A DNA stretch of 21,456 nucleotides from Funneliformis mosseae (lineage: Eukaryota; Glomeromycota; Glomeromycetes; Glomerales; Glomeraceae): the NCBI GenBank assembly GCA_910592005.1, contig CAJVPP010001244.1:1-21456 (forward strand), written 5' to 3'. The notes under the pieces were generated by a model. It saw only the letters and a program-made list of their open reading frames with translations. It was not told where the DNA came from and searched no databases. Numbering within the stretch: the first letter of the stretch is position 1; every line of letters starts with the position of its first letter. This document shows, in pieces, positions 1-7,919 of the stretch. A program made the translations under genes and the position numbers.

Positions 1-75
1 TTTATATTAAAAAATAAAAATAAAAATTAGAGTTCAATTTTTTTTAATAAAAAAAATCAAAGCAACCTTTTAATT

Positions 76-969
76 TTAATCTTGTTCATTGGCGGTATCA
101 GTGGCATTAGTCTTGGCATTAGTGGTAGCTGCAATCATTCCAGTAGGAACAGGGTTTGATTTCAGAACTTCTGAGAGGCGAGTCCTAGTTGAATCCATTT
201 ATGCTAGTGTCGTTTGACCTCTCTTTAATCTAGGGATCACGCCTCGTAGAGTTAGATCACATTCATCTAAAACTCCCAGGGTTCCTTTTCTCCTAGACGT
301 AAAATTCTAAGTGATGCTTTCCATCCGGTAGCTAGAAGTGCTGGATCAATATCACTTCTCTTAATATTGATACTACTTGCATCAGAATTTCCATGTAGCC
401 TTCTGGGAAATGTAAGACTATTTGGACCATGACCGCCAAGAGAATTTAATCTTCCAGTCGTTGGTGAATTTGGTCTCCTTGATATTCGATTATGGTTAGG
501 TATACTTGAAGTGTTTATTCGCATATTCTCTGAAACTGAAGGAAGACGAAGAATTGAGCGTCCATTACTACTAGCTGGGTTATGTGGTAGAGCAAAACTT
601 TGTGGACTAAAAAAAAATTTTTAAGAAAAAAGATAATTAGTTTACGGTGCTTAAAAAAAGTTCAATACTTTCACATTTTAAACATTGAAAAAAACTTGCT
701 AAATCTAAAAAAGCTCACTTGTCTTTGTGATGAGTTAATCGAACCACCATATTTTTTATTTGTGAGGGTCTGACAAAACCCCATGGTTTTGTCTGCAATC
801 AAAATAATATTTGCCAGCAACTGAGCTATCATTTTTACCCGAAGGTTCATCTAGCTACACCGACCCATTTTCCTGTCACAAAAGTAGTAGGTCTAATAAA
901 ACGAATGGTTCCCGTTTTTCCCTGTATCTCCCTTGCATCTACTGCTAAGTCTGAGGAGGTTGTTGCCAT
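76..969 (-). pseudogene. Broken CAP-Gly protein (dynactin p150Glued / CLIP-like N-terminus)
   Basis: The ATG at 969-967 opens a frame whose first exon (969-719) encodes a recognisable CAP-Gly microtubule-binding domain, with matches such as GKTGTIRFI, GKWVGV, GKND, YYFDC and FVRPSQ. CAP-Gly domains bind the EEY/F tails of tubulin and EB1. The frame is damaged. About two bases are missing near 853-857 (GKWVGV runs into a stop instead of the usual ELDEP), and one T is missing in the T run at 774-777; together they restore frame. A second exon (606-76) follows donor GTGAGC and a TTTTAG acceptor in correct phase. It encodes a Ser/Arg/Asn-rich linker (FALPHNPASSN...), which shifts frame near 280 and meets a TAA at 199-201 before a tail ending NATDTANEQD and stop 76-78. 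The usual RFIGPT glycine is Arg. The length, about 200 codons, is far below dynactin. I see a pseudogene; sequencing error could explain the T-run change but not all the lesions. Confidence 0.75.
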
Positions 970-1490
970 TTTCACGTTCGATACCTGCTCCAACGAGTAT
1001 TAAAGTAAATTCAAAAAAAAATTTTAAGGAGCAGAGTTTTACTTATAATATTTAAATTCTTTTTTTAATTAAAAAATTAAAAGGTAATTATTTTTTTTAA
1101 TTAATTTAACAGATAATCAAAATAACACCCCCTTTTTTATACTTTCTTTCTTATCTATTAACTTTACCTTATTAATTTTTTTTTCTTTTTTTTTTCTTTA
1201 ATGAAAAAAAATTCCCAAGCAGGCCAATTCGTTACAATATGAATTTAACAATAGTTTCTTTCTCGCATAACGTAAAATTTAACCACAAAAATAAAATAAA
1301 AAACTAAGCCCGCTCAGGTCAAGACAAATTACAACGTGATAAGCGAAAGTATGATCGTATAAAAAAAAATTCCAATTTAGTTTGTGTTTTAACTGAACTT
1401 CTTAATACTTGCACGAGACTTGTATTACTGTGTACAAAGACCGATTAGGAAAAAAAATAGGTCTGTTCTATCTTACGATAATATTTTGAG

Positions 1491-1498
1491 TCACGTGA
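1491..1498. promoter_or_regulatory. TCACGTGA palindromic octamer (E-box/CDEI type)
   Basis: This is a perfect 8-base palindrome containing CACGTG, the core bound by bHLH factors such as fungal Cbf1. It lies about 520 bp upstream of the ATG of the broken CAP-Gly gene. The same octamer occurs three more times in the window. Function is inferred only from the motif. Confidence 0.35.
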
Positions 1499-1512
1499 TA
1501 TTTCCAAAAGTT

Positions 1513-1591
1513 GTCCAATAATAATAAATTTTGGTTTTGGACATTTTTGGACAGGATTTTGGATAGGAGTCCAAAATATCGAATTGTCCAA
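1513..1591. repeat. Cluster of GTCCAA / TTGGAC inverted hexamers
   Basis: GTCCAA occurs at 1513-1518, 1569-1574 and 1586-1591, and its reverse complement TTGGAC at 1537-1542 and 1547-1552, giving five copies in 79 bp. Two copies share the longer context TTGTCCAATAAT. The arrangement could be the eroded end of an inverted-repeat transposon or a binding-site cluster; I cannot tell which. Confidence 0.45.
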
Positions 1592-1914
1592 TAATCCAAT
1601 ACTGCTTTTAATATATCAATTTAATAATAATTGAAAAATATAATACTTATATTAACATTAAAACTACAGATAATAAAAAAAATTTTACTATTATTCTTGA
1701 ATGTATGATTGATAAAACAAAATTATTCTAATTATTATTTTTAAATTAAAAAATATACCTCAAAAAAACTTTTCTAAAGGTATATTTATTTATATAAATG
1801 AAAAGTGTTAGATTGATAAAAATGAAATATTATGGTATATTGAAAATATTTGTAACAATCTTCATTAAATGATCTGTGTTCTTTTTTAATTTTTGATTCA
1901 TATATATACATATA

Positions 1915-2300
1915 GTTGATTCAGTTAAAAATCAACTTGCTATAAAAAATACAAGTATAGCAGTTATTTCTAGTAGATTAATATCAAAATTACAACCATT
2001 AGATGTTACAATTAATAAGAGTTTAAATTTAAGGTATAGATAATTTTTATTTTATATTTTATTTTATTTTATTTTATATAAATAATAATAAAATTAATAT
2101 AAAAAGGTCTGAGAATTATATAATCAATGGATGGTAGAGAAAATTCATGAAACTACATCCTTAAATTATATTAAAAAACCATCTTATTTAAAACTAACTG
2201 AATGGATAAAAATCGTGTGGGAATCACTTGATTCAAATTTAATTAAAATTCATTTAAATGTTGTGAAATATCTGTTGTAAAGCATTTAAATTTAGCATAA
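1915..2300 (+). pseudogene. Decayed pogo/Tigger-like DDE transposase C-terminus
   Basis: Two coding blocks match the C-terminal half of pogo-type DDE (DDE_1) transposases. Block one (1915-2043) reads VDSVKNQL, NTSIAV, then SKLQPLDVTINKS, the family's hallmark QPLDVSINK segment downstream of the catalytic Asp. It ends in a stop at 2041-2043. A roughly 80-bp T/A-rich stretch follows. Block two (2128-2280) gives WMVEKIHET, LKLTEWIKIVWESL and NLIKI, matching the family's EWI..AW..I....I segment. The expected SFKxCxIS motif is found only in the next frame (2250-2300), so there is a one-base shift. The N-terminal DNA-binding half and the first catalytic Asp are absent. It is clearly dead; the family call is from motif memory. 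Confidence 0.7.
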
Positions 2301-2448
2301 TTGATTTGGTTTTTGATATACTTAGTATTTTAATTGCAATAAAGATAAAAAGGATCAGCTATACCATATCATTATAATATTCGACGGGGGGTATAAAGAG
2401 CGTCTTACGGTATAAATTATATTAGTAAACCTGGCCAAAACTATAAAC

Positions 2449-2482
2449 GCATAATTTAGCATAATTTACTCATGCATAATTT
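2449..2482 (+). repeat. Three direct copies of GCATAATTT upstream of the small gene
   Basis: GCATAATTT occurs at 2449-2457, 2459-2467 and 2474-2482, about 90-120 bp before the ATG of the 58-residue gene. Shorter copies of GCATAAT flank them near 2295 and 2509. A TATAAAG string lies at 2392-2398. The placement suggests promoter elements, but only the repetition is directly visible. Confidence 0.4.
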
Positions 2483-2567
2483 GGTATGGTATTTTGGTAT
2501 TTTTTATAAGCATAATCCTGGACATTTCTAAACAAGTTTGAGTTTATTAAAAATTTATTAAATTCAA

Positions 2568-2836
2568 ATGCCTTTAATATCAGCTCCTCCATTAGCGCGT
2601 TATCAATATTTAATATCTCGGTAATTTATTTATTTATTTATTTATTTTTTCCTAAAAAAAATTTTTTTTTTTTCTAAATTCTAAAATTTTTTTTTTTAAA
2701 AAAAAAAAAAAGCCGGGGGGATTTTATCCTCTCAGTATTTGCGGGTTCTTTATCATATTATTTGTACGAAAAAGATAATCCTCGTGAAAACGACAAAACT
2801 TTATGGAAATTAATTAAGAGAAAATTTGAAGTTTAA
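2568..2836 (+). CDS. Small 58-residue protein, two exons, unrecognised
   Basis: Exon 1 (2568-2620) encodes MPLISAPPLARYQYLIS plus two bases. Donor GTAATT opens a 92-bp intron packed with A/T runs that ends AAAAG at 2712. Exon 2 (2713-2836) continues in phase as RRGDFILSV, AGSLSYYLYEKDNP and then LWKLIKRKFEV to TAA. The AG at 2730 (CTCTCAG) would give a frame that stops early, so the AG at 2712 is the better choice. Residues 22-36 are moderately hydrophobic, followed by a charged tail, which is the pattern of a small single-span mitochondrial inner-membrane subunit; a complex I accessory subunit (NDUFB1-like tail) is a weak guess. AATAAA signals follow at 2859 and 2871. The gene is tail to tail with the dehydrogenase, 74 bp between stops. 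I do not recognise the family with confidence. Confidence 0.65.
2687..2711. repeat. T11A14 homopolymer junction inside the small gene's intron
   Basis: A run of 11 T is joined directly to 14 A, ending at the splice acceptor G. It is one of five such T-then-A junctions between 2.6 and 7.8 kb. Confidence 0.8.
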
Positions 2837-2910
2837 AACATTACTTTTAATGATTATAAATAAATTTATCAATAAATTAAATTAACTTTTTTAATCATAT
2901 TCTTTATCCA

Positions 2911-3249
2911 TTAATTAAATTTCCATTCTGGACTTTTTATCAAATCTTTAATAATTTGTATACCACGATGTCCTTTAATTGGATGTTCAACAAAAGATTT
3001 TTTTTCTGCTAGCTCTATTGCTACTTCTTGTGGAGTTCTTTTTGTTGCCTTGGCTTTTTCGAGAATTAATTTTGTACAATTGTAAATCGAATTCTAAAAA
3101 AGAACCCAATTTTAAATTATTGATTGTCTAGTTAAATAATAAAAAACAAATTGATATTTACGAACCTCCCATGAATCACCTAAATGTTGTTCGATAAATG
3201 GATCGTCTTCAACATAACCGTATTGCTCGTCAGCGCAATTCACAATTCC

Positions 3250-3282
<33 letters not shown>

Positions 3283-5461
3283 GAACTTATCATTAATAAA
3301 AGATAATTCAGATGTTTAAAAATAAAGTTAAAATTGACTGTATTTACCCATTCGATTAGCCAAAAAATCTATTATTTATAAAGTTGATTTGAGATGATAA
3401 TACAACAACTAAATTAAACAATAATAAAGATTCATCTACCTGGTATATATGTGATCCCTTGCCTGGCAAGAAGTTTATCATCTTTAGCAGGATCTAATTT
3501 GAAAAAAATATATATATTGAATGGAATAACATAAATAAATAAAATAAAACTTGAATTTACCTCCCAACTGATTGTTGGCTGCGCCACAAACGATCTTCGA
3601 TTTAATATTTGGGATTGTTTGTGAAGTAAGTATATTGCCAACTCCACATGGTGAAACAGCATCAACGTCTAATACAATACATGTAATATTAATTGAAAAA
3701 CTTGTTTAAAGAAGATCTCCAAAGTTTTGTATGTATTTACCTTCAAATAAAATTGAATTATCATTTCGCTTAGTTAATCGGAATTCAATTTTGCCACTTT
3801 GAAATCCTTTGCCAAATTCTTTTTCTAAATCTTGAATCTTTTGCGGATCTATGTCACAAGCAATGATGTGCTCGACGCGTTTTTCGCGTAAAAATTGTAT
3901 CAGGTTGTAGCCGACATTTCCAACACCCTTAAATAAATAATAAAAAAATAATAAAAATGATTAATGAGCTTACGTGACGCGTAACTAAGCTACTATTAAA
4001 TCAACGTTACCTGAACAGCGATTGTGGCACCTTCTAACGATTCTCTACCTAAATGTGAAAAGGCGGCTTCAAGTGCACGAACAACTCCTCTTGCCTTAAG
4101 TAAAAGTAGCAATTGTTAATAAATACGATGATTATGAAATATATTTACAATGTTAACATAATACCGTTGGTAAACTTGGGTTACCGCTACCACCATACTA
4201 TGGTAAAAAAAAATAAGAAATTGGTAAGATAATGGTAGTCAAGATTGATGCAACCTTGATGAAATTTTCTTATAACATACTTGCGGCGAAATACAAGTTG
4301 TAAAACGCGTTTTTGAAAAAATTGCTTCCATATCTTCATCTTTCATTCCTACATCTTTAGCCGTTACATAACAACCTTTCAATGAACTTTTTAAAAATGA
4401 TAAATCCCTAAATGTTCCAACAAGACCATTAAGTTTAGAACAATGTTACGATTTCATACCTAATAAAAGAACCATATTCTTCAAAGACTAAACGACGTTG
4501 TAAGGATGAAGCCTCTTCCTCACTTTATGATTAATAATATTACATTAAAATGATGCACGCATGTGAAATTTAAATTTTAACATAAAACTTACAATGCAAC
4601 TCCAGAGTTTCTAGCAATTATTCCTTTTCCGCCTCCCCACCTAACATATATTTTAACATACGAATTTATTATTTTTACACCTATTTTTATTTTTTTTTTT
4701 CAATCAAGATATCACAGACCATAATTCAGCGAGAGCATTTTTATGTGTCATTGCTCTGGACAACCGAATTCCATCACGGAACCAATCTTCTATGCTATCA
4801 TAACTCCAATTTCGCGTACCACCTGCCGCAGCACCTCGACAAGTTCTATGAACAAATGCTCCCTAAAAGACATCCTAATTAATCACAATCAGTCACGTGA
4901 GAAATCCAATATCCTAGTTTATGAAATGTACCTGCAGTACTCCAGATTTATACCCGATCTTTTTGAATTTGGAAAGTTTTTTTTTTTAAAAAAAAAAATA
5001 AATAAATAAAGAATAACCAAACCGTTAGAATGAAAAATTTTCCTTATTTCGCAGAGAAATTTCAAGAAAGAATATAACACACCTGTCCGAAAATTCCTTC
5101 ATGTTTATCGAAATCAATTCCTTCTTGAGTAAAATAGCTAGAATTCAAAAAGTAAAATGTAAATAAATAAAAATAAGAAAATAAACAGAAATAAATTTTT
5201 TTGAACTCATTATTTACTCTCCAATAGGTTGTATAATGGGATGAGATGCTTCTGTTTTTCCGGTATTTCGATTAAAATATGCATGAAATTTAGTAATTCC
5301 GTGAGATCTAAGAACAGAAATAAAACTATCGAGCAAAAATTAAATTAGGCAAATTAATATGGTTCAACGAGGAATTATGTAAGCAGACGGATAACAAAAC
5401 GAGAGGTCATATACCTTTTTGGAGAAAGTGAAAGAATTGAAGGTTTTACTAAACTTGACAT
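2911..5461 (-). CDS. Glu/Leu/Phe/Val-type amino-acid dehydrogenase (leucine-dehydrogenase-like)
   Basis: Fifteen exons join in phase to 441 residues: 5461-5415, 5307-5218, 5137-5083, 4862-4720, 4640-4593, 4522-4460, 4407-4281, 4197-4165, 4094-4011, 3927-3741, 3668-3561, 3493-3440, 3368-3348, 3248-3166, 3093-2911. The family oxidatively deaminates an amino acid to a 2-oxo acid and ammonium with NAD(P)+. The N-terminal substrate domain holds GGTRNWSYDS, MTHKN (Lys105) and WWGGGKG (Lys117). The two lysines are 12 apart, as in leucine and phenylalanine dehydrogenases. TAKDVG (Asp167) is the likely catalytic Asp. The Rossmann domain begins GVGNVG (231-236), followed by IIACDID, DAVSPCG and AANNQLG (322-328). 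The C-terminus has NRMGIVNCADEQYG. It resembles bacterial Leu/Phe/Val enzymes more than the fungal NADP-glutamate or large NAD-glutamate dehydrogenases; the substrate cannot be assigned. Two donors are unusual (GTCTGT after exon 4, GTTCGT after exon 14). I see no targeting peptide. Confidence 0.92.
3250..3282. repeat. T17A16 homopolymer junction in the dehydrogenase intron before exon 14
   Basis: This 33-base perfect T-then-A palindrome directly abuts the acceptor of exon 14 on the minus strand. It replaces the usual pyrimidine tract with an A run immediately before AG. Confidence 0.85.
4893..4900. promoter_or_regulatory. TCACGTGA octamer inside a dehydrogenase intron
   Basis: A second copy of the perfect palindrome lies in the intron between exons 3 and 4 of the amino-acid dehydrogenase. 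Any regulatory role is inferred. Confidence 0.25.
4977..4998. repeat. T11A11 homopolymer junction in a dehydrogenase intron
   Basis: Eleven T are joined to eleven A in the intron between exons 3 and 4; same pattern as the other four junctions. Confidence 0.8.
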
Positions 5462-5648
5462 TATAAATATTAAAAATACTAGCCAAAAATTTTTTAGATT
5501 CCTTTTATATTTGATATAATTTAGCTGCGGCAAAAATTATAAAGCTGGTGACAGCCTAAATTAGAATTTTTTTTACATAAGAAACATCATAATTTATTTA
5601 GGGTCTTTATTATTATTATTTTAAAAAATAAGTTTAATTTAATTTAAT

Positions 5649-6194
5649 TTATTTAACGGGTACTTTTGGCTTCTTAGTCCCATACTTTGAGCGAGAAGAG
5701 GCTCTATTTGGTACACCAGTGAAATCATAAGCTCCCCTAATAAGATGATATCGAACACCAGGTAAATCTTTAACACGCCCGCCTCGAACAAGAACAACAC
5801 TATGTTCACTCTATACAATAACATGAATTTTATAGAAATCAATTAATAAAATTCAGTTAATATCAAATCTTAATAAAATGTGAATTACCAAGTTATGACC
5901 TTCTCCTGGTATATAAGCCGTTACGAATTTTCCCGTGGAAAGCTTAACACGAGCCACTTTACGTACGGCAGAATTGGGTTTCTTTGGTTTTGTTGTGTAA
6001 ACTTTGTTACAAATTCCCTTCTTTTGAAAACTTCCTTCCAGAGCGGGTGATTTTGACAATTTGACTTTAGACTTTCGTATACCACGCATTACTTGATTAA
6101 GCGTGGCATATGCGGCTGAAAGAGGTTGTTGATATAGGTGGATAGAAGAAGGAAATGACGCGTATCGAAATAATGCCGTGCGTAAAGAGTTCAT
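5649..6194 (-). CDS. Mitochondrial small-subunit ribosomal protein uS12m
   Basis: Exon 1 (6194-5889) and exon 2 (5810-5649) join in phase across an intron with donor GTAATT and a GTATAG acceptor, giving 155 residues. uS12 sits at the decoding centre of the small ribosomal subunit and monitors codon-anticodon pairing. The bacterial-type body starts near residue 30 with [12 protein letters not shown]. It has [23 protein letters not shown] (about 58-80), YIPGEGHNL at the exon end, then [21 protein letters not shown], the second decoding loop. The first 28 residues ([17 protein letters not shown]...) are basic, Ser-rich and lack acidic residues, as expected for a mitochondrial presequence. At the junction Ser replaces the usual Gln of HNLQEH. 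The stop lies 187 bp upstream of the dehydrogenase ATG on the same strand. The gene diverges from eL13. Confidence 0.93.
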
Positions 6195-6615
6195 TTGTTA
6201 CGTTTCTAAATTTATTTATTCGAAAGACTAAAAAGGTAGTGTATTTGTATTGTAAAAATAATTGTAATCTCTCTTGGGACTTACAATCAATGAATCGTTG
6301 ATTTAGAAAACCATAAAAAAAAATTCTGTTGAATCTAAATGATCATCATGATATAATGTTACACAAAATTTGATTAATTACAAGTTTGATATAAAAATTT
6401 TTTTCATTTTAAAATTTTTGTTCCCTCTCTTTTACATTCCTTGTATAGTCGGTAAGTTACTTTTTACGTTAAAATATCAATTCGGAATTTAACGGATGAT
6501 AATTGAAAGAAAGAGATTATTCTCAATTCGAATGATTTAAAAAATCTTTCTAAATTATTATTATTATTATTTGAAAAATTTTTAACTGACAATATAAAAT
6601 TAATCCATAGAGAAA
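6195..6615. promoter_or_regulatory. Shared divergent promoter region of uS12m and eL13
   Basis: The 421 bp between the two start codons must hold both promoters. On the eL13 side a pyrimidine-rich run (6421-6442, TTCCCTCTCTTTTACATTCC) is followed by a perfect donor GTAAGT at 6452-6457. An AG at 6609-6610 lies six bases before the ATG, so a 5'-UTR intron (6452-6610) is likely, as is common in ribosomal protein genes. The pyrimidine tract resembles a TOP-like leader or transcription start. A near-palindrome, ATGATCATCATGAT, lies near 6339. I see no clear TATA box. Confidence 0.5.
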
Positions 6616-7497
6616 ATGAAGCACAATAACCGACTTCCAAACGTCCATTTTCACAAGGATTGGCAGATACGTGTTAAGACTTGGTTCGATCAGCCTGGGC
6701 GCAAGAAGAGAAGAAGACTCAATCGCATCGATAAGGCTGCTCGAATTGCTCCACGTCCTATTGAACTTTTAAGGCCGGCAGTAAGATGTCCTACGCGTAG
6801 ATATAATACCAAATTAAGAGCTGGTCGTGGATTCACGCTCGATGAACTCAAGGTTGGATCAATTAATTATATAAATATTTATGCTTATTAAAAATATTCT
6901 TTCAGCCGAGAAAATTTTAATTGGGAAAAGAGCATTACTTTTAATACATAAGACCAAAAAAAAAAAAAAAAAAAGAAATATTCATAATGTAAATTTACTT
7001 TTAAATTATTGATAGGAAGCTGGAATTCGTCGTAAGGAGGCACTCACCATTGGTATTCCTGTTGATCATCGACGTAAAAATCGATCGGTTGAATCTCTTC
7101 AACTTAATGTTCAACGTTTGAAGACATATAAGAGCAAACTCATTATTTTCCCAAGAAATGCCAAAAAACCAAAGAAAGCCGATTCCGCTGTATGCCGCTT
7201 TCTTTCTTTCTTTTTTTTTTTTTTTTAAAAAAAAAAATTGTTTATTAAATTATGAAATTTTATTTACTTCCATTAATGAAGCCGGATCAAATTGCCACTG
7301 CGACCCAACTGAAAGGGACTGTCATGCCAGTCCAACAATTGTGGAAGAGAGAAAAGGCTCGTGCCATTACTGATGAAGAAAAGAAAGGTAGCGCATATGC
7401 TACCTTGCGTAAAGCTCGCTCTGATGCTCGCCTTGTTGGAGTACGTGAAGCGCGTCGTAAGGCAAAGGAAGAGGAAGAAGCTACCAAGAAGAAATAA
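6616..7497 (+). CDS. Cytosolic 60S ribosomal protein eL13
   Basis: Three exons (6616-6852, 7016-7189, 7282-7497) join on codon boundaries to 208 residues, close to the family's usual 200-211. eL13 is a eukaryote-specific component of the large ribosomal subunit, bound to 25S/28S rRNA. The N-terminus reads [19 protein letters not shown], then [28 protein letters not shown] and TLDEL in exon 1. Exon 2 has [24 protein letters not shown] and SKLIIFPR. Exon 3 has [18 protein letters not shown] and the lysine/glutamate-rich tail EEEEATKKK. The start was chosen because it precedes the conserved HFHKDW by the usual 10 or so residues. Intron 1 has a poor donor (GTTGGA). Intron 2 contains a T16A11 run. 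The stop overlaps repeated AATAAATAAATAAA, which probably supplies the polyadenylation signal. Confidence 0.96.
7211..7237. repeat. T16A11 homopolymer junction in eL13 intron 2
   Basis: Sixteen T are joined directly to eleven A inside the 92-bp second intron of eL13, preceded by TTTC repeats. Confidence 0.85.
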
Positions 7498-7919
7498 ATA
7501 AATAAAAGTTTCCAATATTTATTTTTATTTGTGATCAAATAAGATAAAAATCATCATATCACCATTTAATCAACGATATGTTTAGAACCTTTACGAAGTA
7601 GGACTTTTATATGATAAAAACAAAAAATATGTAGTAGGGATTTTTTTTTTTTAAAGTGAAAAATACTTTTATCGAGAATTTAATTAAATCATTTTAAACT
7701 TAAAAGATATATATATATATATAAATTTAATTTAAAAAAGAAGCATTATTGTCAAATATAGCTTTTTTTTTTTTTTTTAAAAAAAAAAGGGAAAAAAGAT
7801 TTGCAACTAACGTGTAAGTTACGACTAACATAATAATAATACATGAAATAGGACAAATCAATTAGAATTCATTTGGAAACAAAAATTTATAAATTCTTTT
7901 ATTATGAATAGATGGAGAA
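7498..7919. other. Tail-to-tail spacer between eL13 and PIG-M
   Basis: No gene is seen. The spacer holds poly(A)-signal-like AATAAA strings just after eL13, a T12 run at 7641-7652, a (TA)n stretch near 7710-7722 and the T16A10 junction at 7763-7788. Confidence 0.6.
7763..7788. repeat. T16A10 homopolymer junction between eL13 and PIG-M
   Basis: Sixteen T are joined to ten A in the intergenic region. It is the only one of the five junctions outside an intron. Confidence 0.8.

Larger units (their letters stand above)
970..1914. other. AT-rich spacer without a supported gene
   Basis: I see no open coding pattern here. The stretch contains long A and T runs (1040-1210), the TCACGTGA octamer at 1491-1498, a cluster of GTCCAA/TTGGAC motifs (1513-1591), and a 10-bp perfect inverted repeat, AAATATACCT at 1751-1760 against AGGTATATTT at 1778-1787, with a 17-base loop. 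The right part of the spacer leads into the decayed transposase. The left part would have been the promoter of the broken CAP-Gly gene. Confidence 0.5.

Noticed and set aside
3432..3665. 77-codon minus-strand frame
   Set aside because: It reads through two dehydrogenase exons and the intron between them in the wrong frame; the spliced frame carries the DAVSPCG and AANNQLG motifs.
4743..5009. 88-codon plus-strand open frame
   Set aside because: It lies over exon 4 and the following intron of the minus-strand dehydrogenase, whose protein motifs are unmistakable; the plus frame is a shadow.
7158..7538. Four overlapping open frames on both strands
   Set aside because: All overlap eL13 exons 2-3; only the plus frame from 7282 continues the eL13 protein. 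The part before 7282 is intron.
7700..7725. (TA)n stretches here and at 12770 and 18440 as possible regulatory sites
   Set aside because: Simple dinucleotide runs expected in such AT-rich DNA; no link to a gene start.
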